This document shows, piece by piece, positions 28,001 through 40,000 of a stretch of DNA of 64,000 bases; the stretch's first letter is position 1; every line of letters begins with the position of its first letter. A program made the position numbers and the translations under genes. The DNA lies in the NCBI RefSeq assembly GCF_964355755.1, contig NC_092670.1, forward strand, positions 29,315,795-29,379,794. The letters run 5' to 3'. The notes under the pieces are model-generated. The model did no database searches. It saw nothing but the letters and a program-made list of their open reading frames with translations, and had not been told where the DNA came from. This DNA comes from Antedon mediterranea (Eukaryota > Echinodermata > Crinoidea > Comatulida > Antedonidae).

Positions 28001-31000
28001 GTTTAAATGTAAAAATTTGTTTTGATACATTTATATTTATGTTTTTTGATACAAACACATTAGGACAATGTTATTAACCTCATTAAAAATCACATTTGCA
28101 CATGAAATTTGGTTTGATGTGACAAAGCATAAATCACTATTGTTATTTTAGGTAATAAGTAAAAAAATGATGAAAACAAAAATGATAATTACTGTACAAA
28201 AAACAAATTGGCTAATCTGCTTTACAGGAATTTCTATTGTTCATATGTTTTTTTTTGTAAATGGCAAACTTTCAGTGAAAGGAAAATTTGTTTCACCAAA
28301 CCAGATTTCAGGAATACTGGAAACTCTCCCAAAATTCAAAGCTTCTAAATTATTTCATGCTATTAAAATGGTAACAAATTTACTAAAATGCCATTAAAAT
28401 CTATGAATAGATTAGCACAGATCATCATACTTAACAATCTGCCTTGAGGTTAGTTTCCAACTACACCAAAATAGGAAATAATTACTAATTCCTATCCAAA
28501 CTACTTATATGTCACATTTGTAATAGAGGTATCTACCTTTTGATTTATTTTATAGGACTTTAGAAGAGGTACCCCAGATAGAGCTAGCGCTACATTGACC
28601 AGAAGTAACAATAGGGACTATGAAGAATTGCATCGTGGTGCTCCTGGTCGTCAAACGCTGCCATCGTCTCATAGCAGAAACTACTCAGATGTTACACAAA
28701 GAGTAACACAAAGAAGTGTATCACAAGAGGGACATGCACCTCAAGGTAATGGAATCATACAAATTGATATTGGAAAGATGTTTGAAATGTGGTAATATTG
28801 TATGGATAGAACATCTGCATATCAAGCAGAAGGTTCTAAGTTTTATTTTTTTTATTCCCACAAATGTCCTCATCTTTATAATTTCAAAATTAATTAATTA
28901 ATTTTCAGTATATCATCGAGTTGTTTAGAATTTCTCCTAATGCCTATAAATACCCATATATGTCAATTTGTAGGATAGGATGCTCTAACCTAAAACTCCT
29001 GTGGGTTTTGTTCTGGTGGCAATACAAACTCTCAATTGGGAGTATCAAAATAGTAGAGAGATAGCTGCTGACATGATTGCTTTCTAATAATTTAAATTTG
29101 ATTGATGATTTTTCTTGTAACTCAAACAGGGTCAAATATTGAGGCCTTACAATTTTACTGATATGCAATGAAATAAATAATAGTTAAATTTTGTAATTTT
29201 TAATAGGATACACACCAACATCAATGGCAGATACTAACGGCCATCATCCAGGAAAAGGTCAATATGGGTCACGAATGTCCAACTCATTGGATAATCTAGA
29301 CGACACAGATTCAAGTAGATCAATGAAACATCGGCCAGTGTATCAAGTTGATGTACCCCCTCCACCATCCAACTATGCTCAACAGGGTACTCCAAGGTCA
29401 CGCTCCTCACAGAGCCTTAACATACCACCAGGTACGCCTACTCGCAATCGGCAAAAAGAAAATTTTGGATCTCCAAGACATTATTCACATAGTGGAGGTT
29501 CACAGAGAGGTCGCCAGATGAGTCGGACCGAACTTGACATGAAGCAGAGAAGCCATAGCCAACCGCCGGCTAAAGCTGCTACTGATAATGGAGGGTACAT
29601 GTTTTTTGTATTATTTTTCATTTAGATAACTGCTCTCTCATTGGTATTCCTACACGCATGAATATTTCTGAATAAATTAATTACATTTAATCGATCAATC
29701 CTAATTTAATAACTTCTTCCATATGACTAAATTAATATTTTATCATTCCTTCCTTGTTGAAGCATATAGTATTTCATTGTTTAACCCTAACTTTGTCATT
29801 GTCATTGAATGTATGTTCTGTAACAATTGCCATCTATCCCTTAACCTCCCTGTAATTCATTTTGGAAAATTATTTTATTTGAAGAATGATCTTGGAGATC
29901 AATATTTTTAACTAAATTAAAACCATTTAACTTCACATTTAACTAATAACATAGAATTCATTTGTTAAATATTAAATATTGTATTTTGTATTTAATTACA
30001 AATGCATGCATTATCACACTATATTATTTTGCATGAATTTCAAAATGCATCCACTTTGCTGTCTTTCAAAATTATTGACTAAAATATTTTCTTATAAATT
30101 ATATGCAATGCTATGATTGATTGATTTGTCAAAAATAATGCATTATCAAATGTGCCATATTTATTATCATTTGAATAAGTAATTACAATGTACTGACTCT
30201 GGTATAAGCCTATCCTGAGGTGGCATAAACCCAGCCAATTTGAGTATTGTTAGATGCAAATACGGTTTGCATAGGTTGACACCACTCTAAATTCTAGATT
30301 GCCATTCAGCTTATATTGGTAAATGAACAAGATTTTGGCACCCATGGTGTACCTATACTTGATCTGGTATCACCACATCTAGTTATACGGACAAAAATCA
30401 AATTCACTTGGTAGCAATATAGGGACTTTAACCAAGTCTAGTTTTTGTCCTCATTCAAATACACCCATCCGATTTATTGTGTAATATAGAGACGAGAAGG
30501 GGAAGGCTTACATCTCAGTCTGTACAGTGATTGCTGTCAGCTTGAATCTACTTTTTAAAACTGGTTTTCATTCAAAGATTGTGTAATAATATCAATACCA
30601 AAAATGCATGTTTTTTTATTGGGATTCTTCTATATCAAATCTTAGCATTTACGCTACTATACAAAGGCCAACGAGTACGTCAATCACAGACCAAGCACGA
30701 GCATACTATATGCAAAGCCCACCCCCAAACTCTTCTGGGCGCTCAACACCGTTTGATCCAGAATCCAAGTGAGTTCTTCTCGTAATTTTGTTTGTCTATG
30801 GTTTTGTTTTTGGGTCAATTTTGTTTTAATCTATTTTTTAGTTGTAATGTTATATCCCAAAATATTTATTTACTAGATTTATTGAATTTTGAAATTTCCA
30901 AATTTGTAATACTAAGTATGTATAAAAAGAAATGCTGTAGATCTATACATTTCATTTGATTTAATTTATGTATTATGATGAAAAACATTATACAGAGATA

Positions 31001-34000
31001 TTAAAAACCCTGATGGGAAATTGATTTTTAATATTTGGAAGTGAGAAATCAGAACTTTGCAGATTGCAATGAAAACTTGTCCGACTTGTCTTAGATCTAA
31101 ACCCTAAAATCAACTTTGTTCATTTCAACTAGTGCTTTAAAGTCTAGGCTTAAGACTAAGGATGGGGACATCTAATACTTTCCATCTGCCTCTGTAGTTA
31201 ATAAGACAGTGTAGATTGAATATCAGCACGCCATGGCACAATAACATACTCTAATATATGCATTTGTTATAATTGCATTTCAGCATGCATGATGATTGAA
31301 TGTTTCATTTTGAAAATAAATTGCACCAAAATGTTTCTATTTCATTTGCTAACATTTTGGTTGCATATTGTAGCAAATAATTATGCATTATAATTTGGTT
31401 TAGTTTTTGTATCTTTTTTAAAAATCATGTATTCTATTTACTAGTGCCCGTATGTCGGCTATGGAACATCAGATTGCGAGCCTCGCTGGAATTCTAGAGA
31501 CTGCCCTCACTACTGGTAGCATTGGAAGTCCTGATGATAACAAGGTAAAGTTTAAAATATGTTCATCTTGCATTACAAAGTGAATTATTATGGCAAGACT
31601 AAGTTTATGGCGTATGTACAAATGCATAACATTAAGTTCCATGTCGCCTCACTTCTGAACCATTATTTAGTTTTGAAAAATGCTTATAAATTTTCCTTCA
31701 GGCACACAAACTTCCATCTGGAATGTCTTCCAGTAGGAGTGAAGAGGTCCTACGAATGTTTAGTGGATCAAGTGTTGCCTCATCGGAGATGTCAGCTGAC
31801 GGTAGTGGTGAGTATGAAAATACATATTTCCTATAAAAGAATATAATTGATGTAATTGTCATAATCCATTATTATTTTGAAAATGTTCAAACATCTGCGG
31901 AAAAAAAAATTTACAAGAAACATGGTTGTACATTGTGGTGCCATTGTGCTTATCTCTGTATTTTTAATTTAATACAAATAAATTTAATCCCATTTTCAGC
32001 AACTTAAGTTTTTAAAATATATCACTGTCACTGGTGTTAATATTTGAATTTTGAAATAATCTTTATTGATTATTCCAATTTCAACAGATGCATCTGGAAG
32101 TTCATGCGTCACACCAGTTATCAATGTCCACTTGAGAAACTCGGCTCTTGATCTTCGACAAACTGCAAGGAATCTTCGAGATCAACTAAAACAACTACGC
32201 ATACTGCAACTGAACCATGCCCAGCAGATGAATGAGATGATGAAGATAACTACACGTCGTATCATGCAGGCTTTAGACACTACACCTCATGCAAATGACC
32301 ATCCAGTGAGGGCAGAGAGGAGTCGCGTACATCAGGACTTCCTTCGTTACAAGACAACAGCACAACAAATTCAACTTGATTTAGAGTAATAATAATGATG
32401 GATTTTTATAGCACATATTCACACTAGGTGGATTAGATTTTAAAACTTTTCAATTTCAACAGGCTTCTTCTAAGGTTCACTCCATCTCCTTGACATATAC
32501 AGGTGCCTCTTTCTTATCCATGACAAAGAGAGTAAAAAGACCAAACAATTAAATCTCAAACCTAACAAACAAGAAACTAAAAAAAAACATTTCTAAAAAA
32601 AAATTGTACAATTATTTTTTCTTTCTTTTTATATTAGTGATTTGGAAGCAACAGTGGAAGAAACAAGATGTGATGTAGTGAACAAACAATGCCGTGTTGA
32701 TATGCAAGATGTTGGCAATATGAGTACGCTTCTAGGCAACACAACAAAAAAAATATCTGAACAAAAAGGTAAGCATTTTGTATCTTTGATTCCAATGACA
32801 TAATCTACATAGTCATTTATAAGTACTGTAAATATAATGCAAATTTACGAATAGCTAATAGTGTATATGTAACTGCTTGAACTACTATTGAAAAGGTAGT
32901 TAGAAAAACAAACATTTAATGCAAAAATCTCAAAATATAAATTTTAAGGTATTTTCTTTATATTTTTTTTTCAATTCAAACTAATTCGTATCATTTTTTA
33001 TATTGACAATTTGTATTGTCTTATGAAATAAATATTAAATAAATGATATACTCTATAAATTGTTCCAGTTGCCTTTCCAATGTTGTCGGACAAGATGAAG
33101 AAAGTAATGAATGAAGAAATGGCTGTAGTAGTGCAGGAAGAAAAGTAGGTATTATTATAGCTTGGTGGTTGGTTAATTGCTGCTCTTTGGGGTTTGTTTA
33201 CATTAGTAAAATATTCAAACACAAACAAATATGTCCATGTCCAATGAACTTATTTGCTAGCTAGGTAACAGTCTTTTGGATTGAAAAAATACTATTTTCA
33301 ATTTAATATTTATCTTTAATTGCAGCTTTTTAAAAGAAGAGCCACCGAAGCTAGACAGTTACATGAAGCGATGTAAGAAATTGACAGGAACGTTACATAC
33401 ATTAAAAAGGTGACTATGGATGCATTTTATGCTGTGTCCACACTAAAAACAATGCTGTATCTTGATTATGTAATATTCTTGTTTTGGCTGAATTATTTTC
33501 AAAATAACACCACTTCTTTCATGAAGACCAGAATTATTGTACTGATGAGCCCACCAATACTTTTGGTAATTTAGAACATTATTTATCGAATACAAAATAA
33601 GGTAATTAATTTCATTAAAAAAAATATATTGCAATTTTAGATCAACCAATATTATACAAAAATTAACCTTTGTATGTAAAGATGTTTATAGTCCTACCAG
33701 GGAGTTGTTTTATCTAATAACAACTCCATGGTCCTACTATATTGTTACTGAAATACAGTAAATGTTATAAAAGCAAAATAATCTTGTTTCATCATTTAGA
33801 TTGGGTGGTGTCCAGGAACATCGGTCTCCTGTTGTACCTGTAATAGAATCGTCTCCTGGTGTACCAAGCCGCACTGCATTGATGGATAACATTAACAAAT
33901 TGGAACCAGACCATGACACCAGAGTGAGAAAAATTCAGGTAATTGACCAGAACATTTTACTGACATTATGAGGTTCATCTTGTAATAATCTTAACATTGT

Positions 34001-37000
34001 TATTTCCACAATGAGGGAAACTCACTGTTTTTATTTTCAACCAAATATAATTTTAAGTGATTAAAAAATACCTTTTTATTTTAAAGTGTTAAATAAATTT
34101 TATCTCAGACAACTTGTCCATAGCATGTATTCATTGACAAAAATAATAATAGATTAATTAAATTTGTGGTTTTTTTTTGCTCAATCCTCCCAACCTACTA
34201 ATTTTGGTTACTAACTTCTGGATATAACAGGCCTTTATGTTTACATAATGTTGGCGTAAATGATGTTATGTTCATTGAAAAATTACATTAATTTAATTCT
34301 GTTTAATTTAACCAATAGCTAACATTAAACATTAATAATCATGTTTAGACATCCCTTTTATTTCAAATACATTCAGATTGACATCTTTCCAGAGGATTGG
34401 ATAATTCTGTCATTGCAGGTCTTTATTTATATTATCATAACAGGCCTGGGAGTCAATCTTCTTTTGAAAATTACCACATATATGCTGAATTATTTAAGTC
34501 TGAATGTAGTATGAATTCACATACATTGATTGCTCTCAAAAGAACCAATGGCAGCACTACAAATTTCCTTACTAGAAGTTCAATATTAAGATGTCTACAA
34601 ATTAAAATGAGGTCAGAGGTCTGATGTGATCTGAAAAATGACATGTCTATATTTTCGGAAACTTCCCTTTAATTGACTACAAATTGGGATCCTCTCTCTA
34701 GAAGGAACACTAGTAGTGTTGCCACGAAAAATGACATATTACCTCTGCAAACACCACAGTTCTCATTTTTCCTGTCTTAAATGTTATTATATAAAGATTT
34801 ATTAGAAGTTGACAGAGACTAATAGTTAATTATTTTCATAATTTTTGTTGATTATTAACTCATATTATTTTGTTTCACATTTAAATTTTTGTTTTAATTG
34901 AGATAATTTCATGGCAACTAACACGGCTCTCACTGCTTGTCATTCCCCAGGCGGCAGATGAGTCTCGGGAACGAAAACGTCGCTTTACTAACTCACAAGA
35001 CCAGGCTAAATTTGAAAATTCTCTTGTCCAGGGGAATGAATCACTACGGAAAACTAACCATTTGAATGATATTGAGTACAGAGCAAAATCAAATCTTAGC
35101 AACCTGTATCGGCAGGAGGAACACGACCATATGACCCCAATTGTCACACCAGAGAAGAAAGAGAAAATAGCTGCCAAAAAAGAAATCAAGTTGAACAAGC
35201 AAGGCAAAGCACCACCGCCACCACCACCTAGGCGGTCAAATTTGTCTGCTCGTTCTTTGCAGTCACCAGAAAATTCCTCAGCTGGTAGTTTGTCGAGCTC
35301 AGAAGGGACAACTGTAGTCATGTCATCTACAGAAAAAATAGATGATCCTTCATTTATGTCTAAGAAAAAAGTTGTTCTCATCACCAAAACACAAACAACA
35401 ACTGTTTCACCAGTAAGTAGTAAGACAGAACATAATGTAAATGCCAATAACTGTAAACTGCGTGGTATGTCACCCCTGGGGGTAAACCCACCAGGTGAAC
35501 TTGTTGTAAGACCAAAAGTAAAGGCGCTCCCAATATCTAGTCAAAGTCAGGTCTCATCACCTGATTGTGCTCCTGTGCCAAACCTGAATACAAAATATGT
35601 GCAAGAAAAACAGTCTATACAAAAACAACAATCTCCACAAAGTTGGCAAAGGTATGCTTTGACAAGCCCAAAGTTTCCAGCCACAAGGATCCAACAGCCA
35701 CAGGTTCATTGGAACAATGGTTCATCAAACATGGTATCACCCCACAGGTCACCACCAAAGGTTGGCCCAAAACCAAATCAAATCCCAAATCAAATGATTC
35801 CACCTCCTAAACCTCCCAGGGCCCAAAGCACAAAGATAACAGCTCAGCCACTAAATATGCCTAAGAATAGAATCCCTACTAGGCAGTATAATAGAGGAAA
35901 TATGCACTCCCCAAATATGCAATCATTGCATCAAAGCCCAAAGAGACAAGGAAATCATTGTGCTGAAAATGATTACATGAATATTGATGAACTGTTGAAG
36001 ATGAGAAATGGAGGTAGTAACTCCTATCCAAATTCACCAAGGAAAATGAATGGTTCCCATCCAAGTTCACGTATGGTAAGCCCACATGGTAGTAGCACAA
36101 CTGTCAATACTCGTAATGGTGACAGTCAGCATAATAGGCATACTACCAATGACAATCACAAATCTCATAGTGGGTCATCCATGACCAATGGAAAGCACCA
36201 GCCGATTCAGAGAAACTGTGTAACTCCCAGCCCTCAGCACCGAAATGGAAATGTGTCAATTGAAAGACAACGTCTTTCTAAACAATCCTCGGCTCCATCC
36301 TTAAACATTTCACCAGTCAGCAGCATGACGGTTGGTTGCCATAGCTTAAGTAATTCACCAATTCCACATCAGAAAGACCAACAGTTACGAGAACAGTATG
36401 CCATTCTGAAAAGACTCCAAGAAGAGAATAAACGAAAACAAAATGGAAATGTTTCATCTCGGCAACAAGTAGCCCAACCAAATGAGGTGACTTTAAGTTT
36501 ATGGCACTTTCTTGCGATTTTTCATCTCTCAAGCATCGCCTAATCCACCTGCACATTTCATCTTCTCAATCTCTCTATTCATGTCTTATTCCTGATGCTT
36601 TCTCTTGTTCATGTTAATAATGTTATTACCTAACCAATAAAATGTTGAATCTCTTCAAAGTCATGGCAATGTACAAACTATTTTTATGGCTTCCAGAACC
36701 AACGTATTGTAGTTTTTTTCAAATCTTATTAACAACCGCTTCATTAACCTCTTCTTCTGTGGCAACATTGGTGTAACACTGCTTACTAGATGATTTTTAG
36801 TGCATTGCTTTCTACCCTTTGCTTGGTGCTATGGGTTATCACTATCTTTGGGTTATACCTAACACAGGGTTACACATGGTTTACAAATAACATTTCAACT
36901 TTTTGGTAGCGGTTTATAATAATTCTTTGTTTCATATTATGTACATTTCGGATATTTTTAACATCTACACATTTCTTGTACTAAGCCAACATTTTCCTCT

Positions 37001-40000
37001 TCAACAAATTTAATCTATCCGCATTAATTACAATTAACACTTGTAACCATCACAAATTAAACCAGATCATAACATCTTTTCTAATTTTCCAATTACTTAT
37101 ATCACAAAATAATAGAAATATGTTTTACTAATCCAGCTAACAGTATAAATCATTAATATTTTAATGCAGTAGAAATTAATTTTCAAATTATTTTGTAAAT
37201 AACAGAAAATTAATAAAATATATATAATATAACAACTTATAAATAGATTAAAATAAATAGATAGAAAGCTGCAATTTTTAAATTATAAATCTACTTTTAT
37301 AATGTAAACAAATGTTAACATCTATCACCTTTGTCCTTTGATGACATGTGTATGATTTCTCATGTAGGCTCGCCGAAAACAGCAAACACAATCTTTAGAT
37401 GAAGTTCTTGCAGATTTAGACCGAGCTGTTAATGAACCTATTGGTGATAATAAACCACCCTCAGCGCCAATAAGGTGAGATTGTGTGTGTTTTTTTAGAT
37501 TCTTTATAATCAGAAAATAGAATTATCACAATTACAACTTATAGTTGAACTTTGCGTCTGTACTAGATTTTACAAATTATATTCTACTTATTTAATTAAT
37601 GTTTAATATTGACATCAAGGAGCGTTTTTGTTTAGTAATCATTTTAGTTAATGTTGTTTTTGGTGTTAACAGACATCTACAAACTATTCATGATAATACA
37701 GTAGTGCAATAACACAAAAAAAATTTACTATTGCTTTGAACCTATTCTCGATAATGTACTGATAGTACATGAAGATATATAATAATCCAAATGAAATAAG
37801 TCAAACACTAATTGTATTTAGGCAGTTTGTCTCGTGCCAAGATGTACACCCTTTTTCTGTTCTACAGTAAATCATACTGTTAGTGCTATATAATATAATA
37901 ATTTAATAATTATTATTGTTTATTATATTTATACAGTGTCAGTGATACATTATATAATAAACTTGCCTACTCTTATAGTTATGTAACATAGATTAAATAC
38001 ATTTAAATGGTGTCATTTTATAAATAATTTTTGTTCACGTTTTTCTTCAGTTTCTTTTTTCAAATTTAATTTGATTTTGCTAAACCCTTTTAATCCTTTT
38101 ATATTTTGATTTATTTTTAGCACTATTATTTATTATTATCATTTCTTATCACTATTGTCAAGTTGGCTAGTATGTGAATGTTTTGTAGACACCGGATTGT
38201 ATAGATTTCCATTATTTTGACAAAATAAGATTTACCATATTTGGAAATGTACTCACAAGCTTTGTCTAATGCTGTGTTATATTTTATCTCACCACAAAAC
38301 AAAAAAAATAAGAGAGAAAGAAAAATTAATGGTCACTGAGAGCGAACAGTTTTCCTTTTTAAAAAATTAAATGCACATTTAGTGTATTTTTGCAAATTAT
38401 CTCATATGCAAAGTAATTTGCATATTATAATAATTCTCCTCATATTTATTCAAATTCTGTGCAAAAATTAAAATGTATTCATCTCCCGTAGGAGAAAACA
38501 TAATAAAACAGTAAATTTTACAATGTATAAAACAACATTTGATTTAAAATTCACATGCTCCATAGCAAAGGAAAATCAAAATGGTTTTTCCAAATTAAAA
38601 GTATCAACAAATATTTAATAAACCCTGACAATATTATATTTTTATTTTGTTAAAACATTTCATCAATATTTCATATCAATTTGTATGTTTATTTTACATT
38701 ATTATATTACAACATTATGGAATTGATTTTGTTAACTATCGGAACCAAGTTCGGCATAGTTATCTTTGTGAGTACAGAGCCCTCTATTGATGTCTAATTG
38801 CGTTCCGTTTCATGTATATTATTATCTTGATTTCAGTTGGTCTGTATTTTAATCATTGTCTTCTCCCGTTTTTCATTTTTCAGAGCATAGTGGTTCTGTT
38901 CCTAAATGCTTTACATCTTTGCCAGTATGTGTATTGTAAATGTAGATTACTTGTTCCTATCCACTTCATCAACCTTGCATATCTGACTATGAATATTTAT
39001 CCATTTTTAATATATTCATTCATAATTAGAATACTCTGATTCTTCTTATGCACTCACTCAATGCTTTTTTTCTGTTCCACTAAAATGTCTGTGCTAATCT
39101 GTAATTTGCAGTGATTGAATATAGACCTTTGATATAGATATTGATTGAAAGTGTGATGTAAAATGCCTTGAAAATAATGTTATTTAATGTTTTAGATGTA
39201 TTTAGTGATTTGAAAATTAATTTTAATTAATTATTTTCATCTAATAAAAGGATACATTGCTTCTTTAGATTAAATAAAAAAATAAAGTAAAGTAAATAAT
39301 TTAGCTAAAGAAAGTAATGTTTTTTAGAATAATATTTTGGTGGGTTGTCTTTTTACAAAATTAATTATAACAGTTGTGCCATATATTGTTTAAAGTATTT
39401 GCATAATATACATACGTTTTGATTATAAATTTTAAAAACACAACGAAAAACATGACGAACTGAAAAAACAATGTACAATGTTATGCAATAAACAATAAAG
39501 GTGCAACAAGTGTGACCCTATTTTATGATTTTACAAAACACATTCAATGGACTTTTTCCACAGCTTTAACATGCAGAGGACAAGTACTGTATAACAAATA
39601 TTAATATACTAATATGGGAAAAAAACCATTGTATTTAAATGTACAATACATGATAACAATGTGCAGTGTTTGTAGCAGTTTTGTTGGCTAATATGTTACT
39701 CACCTTTGCTTTTTTATTGCTGCGTCCCAAAACCTTGCTTTTTTTTGCTATAACAACATTACATTCTGCCTTGATTTGTCATTTATTTCTAATATTTACA
39801 TAGAAAAGAAAGCAATTGTTGATTTTTTATTTAGATGAATATTTTTTAGTTAATTAAATCTATTTGATCCAAGAAGCATAAAACTCCCAAAATACATTCA
39901 AATCTTTGAGAATAAATTGTGATAGTAAAATTAAACTATAACTATAATACTCTATAAATAATATGATAGAATAAAGTTTCGACTTTAAATCCAATGATGA

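Noticed and set aside
34881-35447. 188-codon minus-strand ORF opposite exon 16
   Set aside because: It is the antisense shadow of the well-supported exon 16, caused by that exon's codon composition.
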